This document shows, piece by piece, positions 32,301 through 42,885 of a stretch of DNA of 64,000 bases. The stretch is from Acanthaster planci. Taxonomy: Eukaryota > Echinodermata > Asteroidea > Valvatida > Acanthasteridae. The stretch's first letter is position 1. Each line of letters opens with the position of its first letter. Location: NCBI RefSeq assembly GCF_001949145.1, contig NW_019091357.1:4032347-4096346 (forward strand). Direction: 5' to 3'. Below the pieces are notes generated by a model. It was not told where the DNA came from. It worked only from the letters and a program-made list of their open reading frames with translations, and ran no database searches. Position numbers and translations under genes: made by a program.

Positions 32301-35300
32301 TTCCGGGCATCCGTTGACCATGGTTAAGAGGTATAATAATGCTGAAAGTATTAGGAAATCCTTCGTCACAAATCATTCTCGTGACCAGCCACAACAACTA
32401 AGAGACGATATGAGGACATAATGTATTGCTGGGCCTCAGTGGGACAACAACCGACATTTAGCACCAATACTTTTTGGATAGGTCTCCGCTACAGGATGAC
32501 GGGACAGCCCTACCAGGTTGACAATAAGAAATTATGCAAGAAAGAGTGTACCTTTCTAACCAAGCAGCGTCATTGATCATGTTATCTCTATTGTAAATGA
32601 CTCAGTCTTTCTTTACCCTCTTGGTCCTTTACTACAGTTTGACTCTTATGTCTGTGCATGGATGTAAGCTGGCAACTTTGCTTCTTAATGCTTGAGATAA
32701 AGCTCCCTTCATTTATTCTTTTAATTAGATACGGAAGGTTCAACACCTGTAAACAGCTTCTAGACAGCCCCATTGGGCCCAACATCATCAACGAGACCGA
32801 CAGTGAAGGGATGACGGCCTTACACATTGCCTCCTGGTTCGGCCACTACAGGGTGGTCAAGCTGCTCATGTTCAAGGGGGCTCTGCTCCACAAGTTAGTG
32901 AGAACCTTTTTCTCATTACCCCAGCTTGTGGATGCTCTTCTCTTGTACCATTGCCCGCTGTGTTTCATCACCAGTAATAGTTTTATCACAGTCCCCTTTA
33001 TCTTAAACAGCGAATCCGCGTGACAGAATTTGGCGTTTGCGTTTGGAATTGTCTTTTTGAATTATTTATCTGCAATATTTTAACTTCTCACGAAAGTGGG
33101 CGTCCTAAATTACAACACAATGCATACAATATTATCTTATCTACAGCTTATTATGTTTAAGTTTAGAACGATATTACGAATATTATTCATCACTTCGCGA
33201 AAACGCGCCCTCACCAACTGCTACTTCTACCAAGTGGTGATTATCCTCAAAATCAGGCAGGCTGTGCTCGTGCAGCGCGTTGTGATGATCATGCTCTCAA
33301 CATGGCGCTCTCCCAGTTAAGATCTATATCAAGTCGCTTTATTTAATCTGCACGATCTTCAATAGTAACAAAAACTTAGACGTGTCACCAGTTTTATTTT
33401 GGCTCAACATTTTTTGCGAACTCAATACGTTTGGAAATCCATAGCCCCTAAGGGATACTTTTTAAAAAGAGTATAAGACAGGCGATCTTTGGGACTGTTT
33501 CATTTCTCTTTCTTCCTGAAGCGTAAAGATTTAGCCGCACTCCTCGAAAAAGGCCATAAAATGTTGCATAAAATAAATTCCAAATTTTTGCCACCCCCCC
33601 AAAAAAATTTCCCCTAAAATTTGATTGATCTTCTCTGGACATGATACTAACAATGGGGAAAACTTTATTCTTAGGTTTTTGTCCTGTGGTCGTCATGATT
33701 TGGATGCTTGTAAACGCCTTGAAACACTTCGTTCCAAAAAATTCTGTACTGAACTGTTTACGAAAAGCTTCACCGATTTGCGTGGGAAAATGGCAGCTTG
33801 TCACGCTGAGCCATGAAATTAAGTTATTCCCGAAGTTCGGTCAATTTGACATCCGTTAACATTTGCCAATCAATGTCAAGTATGAATCAGCAAGCTGAAG
33901 GTTGTACAGATCAACAAAATCATTAGATTAATTGTGTTGGTCCCTCATTTCTTTCTGAATAATTGGTTCAGTGCTGGTCATGTGATGTGTGCAAAGCAAT
34001 GTGGCAACCATTCATAATGCAGTAACAGCAGAATCCCTGAGGAATTTATACACCTTATCGATGACTGAGTCATTTGTGATGGAACAGGGTATACACGTGC
34101 ATACTGCATTTAGGCAAAGATTGTTAAAGTGGCTTTAAGCCCTCTTTAAAAAGGGAACATTTCTCTTGGAAAAATGTCAACCTTGTATCAAACGTTCTCA
34201 CGTGTTCTCTCTACAATGCGACAAAATTGGTTCTTTCATATCTAGACTTACCCTAATCCAATAAAGTGCCATAGTGACATCATTTTTTGGCTGTCCAAAA
34301 AAATAGAAATTTTGTATCAAAACTATGGAGGTTTTCTTCTTGACAGGCTCAACTCCCACACGCTGAGAAAGTTTGATATCCCATGCATTAGTTCTGCTTG
34401 TGGTTTTTTCATAGGGCACCCCTTCAGATTTGGCGTTTCATGGTGTTGGTGAATCATGATATTCTACCTTCATGAAAACGCAAATCCATGAAACCAAACG
34501 ATTCAATGCTTCCTGTCAGAGAGGTTAAGGAACTCTGGGGCTATAGGCTTAAGTCGCAACTTTGCCGAAATGCCGAAGACATCAGTAAATTAAAGTATTC
34601 CTAAACCCGACATTTATTTACTGAGAAAAATTAATTTGGGCTACCTTAGTCGAATTCCAACTGCACGCTCATTTCTCAGAAAGCTTACATGTCTCTCCTC
34701 CACAAAGAAACTCTGGGGTAAGGTATGCTCCTCTTCAAGCTCATTATCTTTTTGGTAACTCATCGTTTGTCGTATCGTTGAAGGGACCACAACGGGCGTT
34801 CACCGATGCACCTTGCAGCAATGGAAGACTATACAAACACGGTGGATGTTCTGCATACTGTTCACTGTCACTTGATCAACTGGAAGGATGACGACGAGGT
34901 GCAGGGTCTTTGGATTTTTACACTTTGCGCTTTCAATAGAGGCTTTGTGTGGTGGCCTTCTTGCGTTGTTTTGTTCCACAGGGAAACCTCCTTCGTGGAT
35001 ACCATATGCAACAAAGGCACTGGCCTGCAAGATCGCAGTTTTGCAAACCCTCTATAATGCCTGTAGATTTTAACCTGTAGATTTTAATCTCATTCTTGAA
35101 TAAAAATCAACCGTGGTAACAGTGTGATCCAGCCAAGTTACCTTTTGAAAGTCACTTAAATCAATCTACTTGTCACTTTTCAAGTGAATATGCAGCGTTG
35201 GGCTTGACTCACGGCTTGTTGACTGGCGATTGACGTGTTTAGCGCGATTTGATGAGATGTGTGGTTTTTCTTTTTATGTCCACAGAACACAGCTCTGCAT

Positions 35301-38300
35301 TTGGCAGCGATAGAAGGCAAGGTCAACGCAGTCGTCTTCCTGCTAAACCATGGCGCTGAAATCAAGAGGAACAAGAAAAACCAGACCGTCATGGATGTCA
35401 CCATTGAATCACAGAATAAGGACGTGGCATTGGCCATCACAGCCCATGAACGGTATCCACTTTTGAAAGATCCTGTCCGTTGCAGGAAAACGATCTGCTT
35501 TGTGACTGTCCCTATTCGTCCATGGTTGTAGAATGATTTAAAAACTTTCTGTATAATTTTTTGGAGATTTCTTTCTCAGGAAACATTTCCAGCGTTGTTT
35601 ACCTACCTTTGGGAGGCCAAAGCACCCTACTCAAAGAGTGACATTTCAAATAACACGTTGTGTCATCTTTTGCATGAATTTGTTCGGCTTTTGGGGATAG
35701 TTTTCGAAAACCTTCTTAAGACTTACTAGTGCAGAGACGGTTTTCGGTCCTTTCTTCAAAGGTCGAACTTTTATCTTTTGCCTCTTGGAACCTGGCATTG
35801 ATTTTGAATTTTCATTCGCCCTTAGGTGGCATGAGGTAATGATGCAGTCCTCCGACACCAGACCTCACATGTTAGGTCTCGTAGCACACATGCCCGAAGT
35901 AGCGTTGGTAAGTCTCGTCTCTACCCATCTCTAACGTGTTAATGCCGAAGTATGGCTATAAACACCAGGGACAAGAATTCGAAATGCTGTCTGCATGTGT
36001 GTGATGTTTAATACGGTAGGGCCTAATTTAACAGCAATAGGTCTAAAAACAATTAGCCTTGAAGGATTGGTCATGTTTGGGTGCGTTACGTTACAAAACT
36101 TCCATAAGAGCAAGTTTTTTCTTTGAATGACTACATGTATTTTCACCTGTCGCATTTCAGTCCGTGCTGGACCGCTGCGAGGAGGTGATTGATAACGGTC
36201 TTCGTCACTGTAAAGGGGTAAGAGGAATCCCTCTAATCTTGAAAGGTCTGTTTTTAGCATTATCGTACTTCAACCCCTGTCTTTAATCTTTATATGCAAA
36301 GTGCCGAATCTGGCAATCTGCAAAGCGCTGAGTGGCGGCTTTTACCATTTTGTTGTGGATTACGGGTCCACCCACTCTAAAGGAAACACGAGAAGAGCCA
36401 TTAGGGGCAGTACACATTAAGCTGTAATGGGCCGAACGACCAATAATTTATCTTTTAACCTCCAGCACTATAATGTCAAGTGAAGTATCCAGCTCTTGGG
36501 AACAGACGGAATGAAACTCTGTTCCCGCCAACGGCTATCCAATTATTTTCCTCCACAAAGGAATCGGAAAGGTGGTGATGTCATTTCTAAAGTGCTATTG
36601 CTTTCGATTGCCTAAAAGTGCCACTGTACATGCCATTCGTTTATGTAATTATCAAAATGCTAGGCAGATCAAATGTGAAATTCTGTCACATTTATTGTAA
36701 TTTGTCTACCGTACGCGTCAGGCATCACTCGCCATGTACCTACAGTTTGAGTCCAAAAGCTGAAGGGTCATTTTATAAGGTTGTATATCTGAGTGAACAC
36801 AGAGATTCAAAGTTAGATGCATATTTCTCTTTTTCGGAAAATTGTATACAATTTGGTTTGATGAACTTGTCAAAAGAATCAAGACTGATGTAGGTTGACA
36901 TTGTTTACATGCAGCATCACACGTAATGGTACTGGGTTTGTTATCGTAAGTCAGTTTCCATTCTTGCCTGGTGTTCTTGCAGTACTCCTATGACTTCCGT
37001 TACCTTCAGTGCAGTGCGCAGTCGCAGCAGAATTTCTCTGATGAGAAGACGGCTTACGTGCCTCTACTGGTCTTGAATGTAAGTTCAAGCAGTTGTTATT
37101 GGGGACATTCTGTATTTTCGGGGAGATGGCACTATTAACACTTTTCTTGGAGAGCTATCCAAAGTGGATAGCATTGTTATTGTTTGTGTTTCTGTATTTT
37201 GCAGACTATGGTCAAGTTTAATCGCATCAAGCTCCTCTCACATCCTGTATGCGTGACCTTCTTGTCTATGAAATGGTAGGTTTTTGTTTGTTTCGTTTTT
37301 ACTTAAGGAGCTTCAGTGTGAATAAGACACGGGCAAAGATAAATGTCGACGCTTTCTGCTGGACAAACAGGAATGCACCCCTTTAGATACAGAGAGTTGA
37401 ATCTTTTGTAAACGTATTCAATTTTGTTCGGTTTCTTTTTAACGATTGGAAGTTGGTTTGGTTTGGTTATTTTACTCTTGTGGCCAGAGGCCAAATTACA
37501 GTAAAACTGTACAATTCATAACATTACATTAACGAATAAGTTACTAAAATGTTAACGAAAAAATTTAAACAGTTACAATCAATTTAAATTGCACATTAAG
37601 GTGATGAACATTAACGACAAAATGTTAAAGGTACACCAAGGGGAATAAGTACATGTAAAATAAATGAAAGGCGAAGCACCAACATTCTCTTTGTGGAAAC
37701 CACTGACGTGATAAAAAGTACAGCAGTTAAACTGTCCACATTTGACTCCCGCTCCCAAGTAACCACGTCTACACTGTAAAAAGGTTGGTCAAATTGCGTC
37801 GATATTTTGCTCAATGTTGGTGTAAATATAAACTTCCCAACCTTGGGCAAATTCTTCCCAATCGTTGGTCAATGTTTGACCAACAGTGATGGAAATTAGT
37901 CAACAATGTGGTAACTTAAACCAAGGTTGGACAAATAACAAATTCCCAACACTGTTTGACCAACCTTTTTTACAATGTATAATTGTCTCTAATTTCAACA
38001 GGAAGGCATATGGGCGCACCTATCACATGTTGAACATCCTTCTCTACCTGTTTTTCCTGGCGTTCTTGACGCTGCTCATATGGCACAAAGTACCCTTACA
38101 GCTGTCCAAATCGATCCACGCCAACCTCTCGTGTGAGGCAACCTCGGCTGGGCATCAAGAGGTACAGATCCTGTTTTAATTGAAGATTAATATGGCTTAC
38201 GAGGAAGACAAATGGTTTCTGCATTTACTCATCAAAGAGGAAGAAAATCCCCAATAAGCACGCGTTAATCTGCAATCATTGCATGGGTCAGGTTAATCTG

Positions 38301-41300
38301 CAATCATTGGGTCAGCGTACAGCCTGTTGAAAGTCTCATAACATTTTGAATTTCATTGATTAATCATGACGTACAGATACCACTGATACACGAAGTTAGT
38401 AAATGGACTCTGGCGGTGTATGCGGGTCTCAGCATCTTAAAGGAAGTGGGACAGCTGGTACACCAGGTATTAAAGTTCTTTCATTTAGTGATGTCAAGGA
38501 ATAGGCCACGAACCAGAACTGGAACCAACGTCAGTTACCTGTTCCGGGCAGGCTTATAGTGTACATTTTAATGGCTTTGCCAATAATACATGTACTGTTA
38601 GCGAGTTCAGTTTGGTAAAATACTTGTGCAATAAGCCTAATGGGCAGTCGGTGTCTTGTCTTTTACTTTTACACGTATTTCTTTTGTGAAATGGTCGTCA
38701 TCCGTTTTGTCATAACACAGAGGCATAAGTACTTCTTGGAGGCCAACAATGCAATCGAATGTGTGCTGTACATCTCGACTCTGCTCTATGTCTGTCCGTT
38801 CTTCGTCGACATTCCCCGGTGCAATTTGTCGTGGCAGACGCCATTCGGTGCAATCGCTGTCTTTTTGGCTTGGTTTAATCTCCTTCTGTACCTCCAACGG
38901 TAAGATAAGATCATTACATGTTTCTGTATCTTGGAAATGCTCCTTCATATACAAGGAAGAATGTAATTCCAGTAAAGCCTAAGTTATTTGCAGGACTATA
39001 TATTTTCATCTTAAAAACTACAAACGTTGAGCAGAATCACAGTTTCCTTTTCGCAAAGCACTCACAAAGGGTGCACTTTTACCGCATATGGCACAAATTC
39101 CAAAACAAAACTCTGTATTCAGACAATTAGCATGAAACATTCTGTATAAGGGTGAAGGAAACTTCTTGTGAATTTTCTGGAAAAAACACCAGTTTCGAGG
39201 GTTAGTTGAGAATTCCTCATCTGCTGTGCTACGCTAATTTCTACCTTACAGAGATTGAAAATTAACAAGACAACGCACCCAATCCGTAAGGCTAGTCCAA
39301 TAACGGAAACATATATTGATGACCATTGAAATACCTATTTACGCCATGAGTATTTTACAGAATTGTAGGTGGAATAGGGCGATAACCTTCCTCCGTTTTC
39401 TAATCATTTGCCTCAGGTTTGACATATTTGGCATTTATGTCGTCATGTTTCTGGAGATTCTACGAACCCTTGTCCAGGTTCTTTTCGTCTTCTCAATTCT
39501 CTTTATTGCGTTTGGCCTGGCGTTCTTCATGCTGCTGTCGCAAGAGGTGAAGATTCATTTTTATAATTCAATTCATGCCCCTTTCCTTCTCTTACCTTAC
39601 TTTAAGGGACTTTAATTCTACGTATATAACCCATGCAGGTGAAATATACGTCTATCCGAAGAGCAATTTGACGCTGCACTACCAAGCACAGGCGCGTACC
39701 AACGTGCACTAGCCCGTTTTTCCGAAGCTCACTTCCCCACACCTTTGTTTTTCAAATCCGCTCCAAGAGCATGTTTCAAATCCCGTCTTCCAAAAGAACA
39801 TATTGACGGGAAAGTATATTTCATCATAACACTATGCCTGCCCCTTTTAAGGTGCTTTTTACTGTGTTAGAAGTAGAACCCAATGTAAGTCTTTCGAAAG
39901 GCTAATAAGAGAACTATCAAGTGTATTGACCAGTGGACAGACTGATCTCTGATTTGAAATAACTCATTGAGGCAGCCTACAACGGTTGTGCCTGGGCGCA
40001 CCAATACAGGGAACATTCTGTGCTGTTTCCATAGGCAAGCAAAGCCCACGCCACGCCCATCATGTCCATGCTCCGGGTGTGCACCGCCTTGATGCTGGGC
40101 GAGTTGGACTACATCAACTCTTTCGTGGAGCCCTCGCTGGACTACGACCCGATCACAATGCCTCACCCGGAGATCACTTTCATCTTCCTCTTCGCCTGCG
40201 TCTTGCTGCTTCCGGTTCTGCTGATGAACTTGCTGGTGGGTTGGAATAATTTAGTAGTTTGGTTTCCATACCTTAAAAGAAACATAGAAAGTAAATGATG
40301 AAATAAATCTATTCCAACTCAAATAAACTATGGGAAAATAGAATGTCTTCCGCATTGACTGAGATGCCTGGATACCAGTTTTAAACCGGTATAGGTTTTA
40401 TGTTGATACTAGGTAAATAAAGCTTTGTTCATTGTTAGCAACTCTAAGTCAAATCGAGCCGTCTTGCTCTGACAACTAAGAAATATAATTTTGTTTCTAG
40501 CCTAGCGGTCGATACAGAATACAAATTGCGTCTGTACTTACTTGATATCTTAATCTAAGAAACACACTCATTTAAACGAGACACTGTTTTAGTCAAGCTT
40601 TTTCTTATTAACTTCAGTTTAGCAGAGGATATCACTGAAATTTCACCGGGGTGTGTTTGGAAAAAGGGTCCCAGCCAACGGTCAAATCAGCATCAAAACT
40701 TTGAATCTCGGGTTGTTCTCTTTTATGGCGTAAATTCGAAAGCAAAAACCGCATCTACGGTGACAGGCATTGGCTTATCAGCGAGTTTTGGCTTCGACAC
40801 CGATCTGAAATTCATGCGTTGTTCTTGAAAGCATCGGATTGCCTGTGCGCCCGAAAATTCAAAAAGAAAATGACCCTCAGACTTGTACGCTTCTTGCGGT
40901 TGCCATTTCTCTCCTCTGAATCCCAGATTGGTCTGGCTGTTGGCGACATCGCCGAGGTTCAGTACAATGCTCGCCTCAAGCGCCTGGCCATGCAGGTAGA
41001 GCTACACACGGAACTGGAACACAAGCTGCCAAAACGCATTCTGAAGTACGGAGAAAAGGACCATCTGACCGTCAGACCGCCCTGCAAGAAAAAGTTTCTG
41101 ACCAGGGTGAGCCAATTGTCAGTATTTTCTGTAGTATGAAAGCGGCGCGGCTGTGAAATGGAAAAGCACAGAAGGAACATAGGGAAACGCTTAAATCCTC
41201 AATTTCAAATATGTAATAATAGATTCTAGCAGGCAGAGCAGGCAGAGTTTCAAGCGAATACATGAACCCTGAGCTAAACACCAAATTGAAATAATGTTGA

Positions 41301-42885
41301 GAGTTCAGATCGGTTTATGTTGAGGATCTTTGAGGCCTTGGGGAGGACTAAAAATGCTGGTTCAAGTCCGTTTTCTGAATTCAACATCAAGTCAAATTTA
41401 TCAAATTCCAATGTGGTGGTTAATATGCTTTGGGGCCATTGGTTTGTTTCCATCGGCTTCGGTCTTATCCACCCATTTGGTTTTAGTTGACTGACAGATT
41501 TTACTATGGCGTAGAAAACAGTTTGGTGATCCTTTCAGCCTGACTCTTTTTTGCTGAATCTTTTGCCGGTGAAGCTTTGGCTGAAGATTATGGAGTCGGC
41601 TGGCATGGAGGAGGGGATGCCAAAAGAGCGGTTGAGGACAGCAGCTGACGTGCACATCAACGTGGTTCACGGGGAACTTATGAAACAGAAGCGAAGGTAC
41701 GTGTGGTTGTCATTATTTTCAACTTTTATACCCTGTAGAAATATCGCTTTTATATGTTTCAGTTGAAAAGGGCATGTCATGTGTGACAACATAAGGGAAG
41801 TCCAAAAAGGGCTGGCTCGTTATTTCCACCAAATACAATTATATAGTGAACCCAAGAAGCTTAGACGGAGGGTAGGGATTTTTGTTTTGTTTTTGGTGTG
41901 AAAATATAAAGTTTCGTTTTTCACGCGATTGTGAAATATGAAAATGAGGACTGACATTAATACACAATGAGCCAGGTGGAGTTCAAACTGTGGGCACTGT
42001 GGGTGGAAAAAGAGAAAAGTGGGGGACATCTTAGAATAGAATATAGAAGACTCTCTGACAAGTGATAAACGATTCGTTTTAGGATGAAGGAAATAACCAG
42101 TCAATTAGACAAGCAGTATAACCTGCTTCGTCTCATCGTCCAGAAGATGGAGATTCGCTCGGAGGCGGATGACATGGACGAAGGAGAGCATCCGTCCGGT
42201 CGCAGGTGAGCCCATGAACTCAGACCTGTCGATTGCATTGTCCTGATCTGTGATCCTGGTATACTTTTGGAAATAGCTTAATAATAGGATTTCGTGTTGA
42301 CAGAGGGTCCAATTCAAGAAATTGGGATAGAATTCATACTTTTTAGAGCCATGTTATGGTCCCAAAGAATGCAAACGCGAATTTTAATCTCCGTGTGTTC
42401 TGTGTCGAAATTTCTCCTCGGGAGAATTTTGTCTTCGTGAGTTCCTCCACGAGGACAAAATTGCTTGGCATTCTAGTAAATTGTAATCCAGCATTTTACA
42501 TATGAAAATTTGTTCGTATAACCAAAGATGTCCACAGAAGACAACAACTTATATAACGTCAATACACAGGAGACACACACTAAAGAGGGTATTAAAATCC
42601 ATTTGGACAAGCATGCTCCGTGGCCAGTCAGGTGCAACTGGACACTCTCGCTGCAGTGCGTGTTTTCAAAGATACTCAACAAGAATAAAGGGAAAAGCTT
42701 TTAACTTTAACTTCAATTGGTGTTTCTGTTTATTATGAACCAGAGGCAGCACTATGGCTCAAATCGTCCGGCAGACCATGTCCCGCAACAGGTTTTGCAG
42801 CCGGAGGTACCGTGGTTTCGAAATGACGTCGACCCAGGGGAAAGATGCTGAAGGCCCGTACAAGGAAACAGTACAAGGAAACTGA
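20131..42885 (+). CDS. TRPA1: TRPA1-type ankyrin TRP cation channel, complete gene
   Basis: Core exons run from 26014 to 42885 with phases matching at every junction. They follow first exon 25665-25838 or 20131-20370. The 25665 model encodes about 1,186 residues (human TRPA1: 1,119). Visible in order: 16 ankyrin repeats (about 59-620), a cysteine-bearing coupling region (about 630-735), S1-S4 (about 740-876), S5 (about 890-915), pore loop LMLGELDY, S6, the TRP-like segment IGLAVGDIAEVQ (about 985-1000) and a C-terminal helix with LIVQKMEIRSE, nearly identical to human. The family forms tetrameric calcium-permeable channels of the plasma membrane, opened by electrophiles and, in many invertebrates, by temperature. 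Position K710 (MKW) and cysteines C641, C665 and C703 of human are matched; C621 and C633 are not. Some intron lengths reflect transposon insertions. Confidence 0.96.
21181..21213 (+). repeat. Dispersed 33-bp repeat, copy 1
   Basis: The segment containing CAACAAACCACATCCGAACC is found again at about 22404-22436 with one mismatch over 33 bp. The flanks differ, so it is not a simple local duplication. Confidence 0.7.
22404..22436 (+). repeat. Dispersed 33-bp repeat, copy 2
   Basis: Same orientation as the copy at 21181, one mismatch, 1.2 kb away in the same putative intron. Confidence 0.7.
25665..25838 (+). CDS. TRPA1: Downstream first exon of TRPA1
   Basis: ATG 25665 opens 58 codons ending at a strong donor gtaggt in phase 0. 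The encoded segment is basic then acidic (MNPFRRLTSR to VKSEVENEQ), as expected for a cytoplasmic N-terminus before ankyrin repeats. The frame stays open upstream to a TAA near 25543 but has no earlier ATG. An acceptor-like ggcag ending at 25640 would keep frame, so it may also serve as an internal exon. Confidence 0.7.
26014..26170 (+). CDS. TRPA1: TRPA1 exon: first ankyrin repeat
   Basis: Starts LAALGKYDEF after a pyrimidine-rich acceptor ending caaag, matching the phase-0 donors upstream; donor gtaggt, phase 1. An alternative acceptor at 25984 would add ten residues but needs phase 1. It contains ALHHAASRNR. Confidence 0.8.
27091..27178. repeat. Two-copy 45-bp tandem repeat
   Basis: A unit beginning AAGAAGATTTTACACCTAAC occurs at 27091 and 27136 with no mismatch over about 42 bp, in the TRPA1 intron before exon 27325. 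Perfect identity suggests a recent slip or an assembly error. Confidence 0.8.
27325..27500 (+). CDS. TRPA1: TRPA1 exon: ankyrin repeats 2-3
   Basis: Acceptor cgacag, donor gtgagc, phase 1 to 0. Contains NTPLHVAVEHDH and AAIHLAADRN. Confidence 0.93.
28023..28130 (+). CDS. TRPA1: TRPA1 exon: ankyrin repeat 4
   Basis: Acceptor catttag, donor gtaagt, phase 0 to 0, 36 codons with QTALHFGAIKDN. Confidence 0.92.
29150..29261 (+). CDS. TRPA1: TRPA1 exon: ankyrin repeat 5
   Basis: Acceptor ccgcag (chosen over gcag at 29124 because only it gives phase 0), donor gtaagt, phase 1 at the end. Contains VYAIHAAAKHGS. Confidence 0.88.
29808..29965 (+). CDS. TRPA1: TRPA1 exon: ankyrin repeat 6
   Basis: Acceptor gtacag, donor gtaata, phase 1 to 0. 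Contains NTALHSAVNSGD and LKYGARIDVQQ. Confidence 0.92.
30320..30459 (+). CDS. TRPA1: TRPA1 exon: ankyrin repeats 7-8
   Basis: Acceptor tttcag, donor gttgga, phase 0 to 2. Contains ATPLHLACTQGS and the start of QLPLHRAA, which is split across the junction. Confidence 0.92.
31240..31288 (+). CDS. TRPA1: TRPA1 micro-exon: end of ankyrin repeat 8
   Basis: A 49-bp exon, acceptor atcacag, donor gtaatt, phase 2 to 0, encoding AAMFDHAEIVDYLLQE. Both neighbours require its phases. Confidence 0.9.
31407..31607 (+). CDS. TRPA1: TRPA1 exon: ankyrin repeats 9-10
   Basis: Acceptor ttccag, donor gtttgt, phase 0 to 0, 67 codons with RTPLLLATQRGS and NVLHLIVLHGG. Confidence 0.93.
32074..32243 (+). CDS. TRPA1: TRPA1 exon: ankyrin repeats 11-12
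   Basis: Acceptor tcctag, donor gtgagc, phase 0 to 2. Contains CTPMHYATREGC and QSPLHFAA. Confidence 0.93.
32729..32893 (+). CDS. TRPA1: TRPA1 exon: ankyrin repeats 12-13
   Basis: Acceptor aattag, donor gttagt, phase 2 to 2. Contains MTALHIASWFGHYRVVKLL. Confidence 0.92.
34784..34898 (+). CDS. TRPA1: TRPA1 exon: ankyrin repeat 14
   Basis: Acceptor ttgaag, donor gtgcag, phase 2 to 0. Contains DHNGRSPMHLAAMEDY. The preceding intron is the longest in the ankyrin part (1.9 kb). Confidence 0.9.
34934..35056 (-). mobile_element. Small inverted-repeat element (MITE), copy 1
   Basis: Begins CAATAGAGGCTTTGTGTGGT and ends with a decayed inverted match. Its interior (GTTCCACAGGGAAACCTCC) matches the reverse complement of the element at 54612-54741. 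It lies 36 bp after a TRPA1 exon. Confidence 0.6.
35286..35452 (+). CDS. TRPA1: TRPA1 exon: ankyrin repeats 15-16
   Basis: Acceptor tccacag, donor gtatcc, phase 0 to 2. Contains NTALHLAAIEGK and the divergent last repeat QTVMDVTIESQN. Confidence 0.94.
35826..35907 (+). CDS. TRPA1: TRPA1 exon: coupling region, part 1
   Basis: Acceptor cccttag, donor gtaagt, phase 2 to 0. It aligns with the human segment holding C621 and C633 but contains no cysteine; HMPEVAL stands where human has YLPECMK. Confidence 0.92.
36161..36217 (+). CDS. TRPA1: TRPA1 exon: coupling region, part 2
   Basis: Acceptor atttcag, donor gtaaga, phase 0 to 0, 19 codons. VLDRC aligns with human LLDFC (C641). Confidence 0.92.
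36983..37078 (+). CDS. TRPA1: TRPA1 exon: coupling region, part 3
   Basis: Acceptor cttgcag, donor gtaagt, phase 0 to 0. YDFRYLQC aligns with human YNFKYLQC (C665), followed by YVPLLVLN. Confidence 0.94.
37205..37275 (+). CDS. TRPA1: TRPA1 exon: pre-S1 helix
   Basis: Acceptor ttgcag, donor gtaggt, phase 0 to 2. LLSHPVC aligns with human LLNHPVC (C703), and MKW keeps the reactive lysine K710. Confidence 0.93.
37770..37979. mobile_element. 210-bp palindromic MITE in a TRPA1 intron
   Basis: Ends TACACTGTAAAAAGGTTGGT and, inverted, TACATTGTAAAAAAGGTTGG, giving terminal repeats of about 25 bp with one mismatch and one indel and TA-bearing edges. TTGGTCAA-like motifs recur inside in both orientations. 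It stops 22 bp before the exon starting at 38002. Confidence 0.75.
38002..38161 (+). CDS. TRPA1: TRPA1 exon: S1 and extracellular loop
   Basis: Acceptor caacag, donor gtacag, phase 2 to 0. S1 is YHMLNILLYLFFLAFLTLLI; the following loop has an N-glycosylation sequon (NLS). Confidence 0.94.
38377..38466 (+). CDS. TRPA1: TRPA1 exon: S2
   Basis: Acceptor gtacag, donor gtatta, phase 0 to 0, 30 codons. WTLAVYAGLSILKEVGQL corresponds to human S2, which ends KEAGQ. Confidence 0.93.
38721..38899 (+). CDS. TRPA1: TRPA1 exon: S3 and S4
   Basis: Acceptor acacag, donor gtaaga, phase 0 to 2. S3 contains CVLYISTLLYVCPFFVDIP; S4 contains GAIAVFLAWFNLLLYLQR, close to human GAIAVYFYWMNFLLYLQR. Confidence 0.95.
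39417..39546 (+). CDS. TRPA1: TRPA1 exon: S4-S5 linker and S5
   Basis: Acceptor cctcag, donor gtgaag, phase 2 to 0. FDIFGIYVVMFLEILRTL then FVFSILFIAFGLAFFML, matching human S5 with its AFGLSF. Confidence 0.95.
40035..40235 (+). CDS. TRPA1: TRPA1 exon: pore loop and S6
   Basis: Acceptor ccatag, donor gtgggt, phase 0 to 0, 67 codons. LMLGELDYINSFVEP aligns with human MMLGDINYRESFLEP; the acidic selectivity residue D915 is glutamate here. S6 ends LLLPVLLMNLL. Confidence 0.95.
40927..41106 (+). CDS. TRPA1: TRPA1 exon: TRP-like domain
   Basis: Acceptor tcccag, donor gtgagc, phase 0 to 0, 60 codons. Contains IGLAVGDIAEVQ and LKRLAMQVELHTELEHKLP, the best-conserved block with human TRPA1. Confidence 0.96.
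41539..41696 (+). CDS. TRPA1: TRPA1 exon: C-terminal region
   Basis: Acceptor tttcag, donor gtacgt, phase 0 to 2. No strong similarity that I recognise; contains HINVVHGELMKQKR. Confidence 0.88.
42083..42205 (+). CDS. TRPA1: TRPA1 exon: C-terminal coiled-coil helix
   Basis: Acceptor ttttag, donor gtgagc, phase 2 to 2. QYNLLRLIVQKMEIRSEADD matches the human helix with LIIQKMEIISE, which forms the central coiled coil of the tetramer. Confidence 0.93.
42744..42885 (+). CDS. TRPA1: TRPA1 terminal exon
   Basis: Acceptor aaccag, phase 2; a basic tail with QIVRQTMSRNRFCSRR ends at TGA 42883-42885. A possible polyadenylation signal AATAAA lies at 43162-43167. Confidence 0.88.

Noticed and set aside
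41359-41369. Isolated B-box-like GGTTCAAGTCC
   Set aside because: No A box or tRNA-like folding nearby; chance match.
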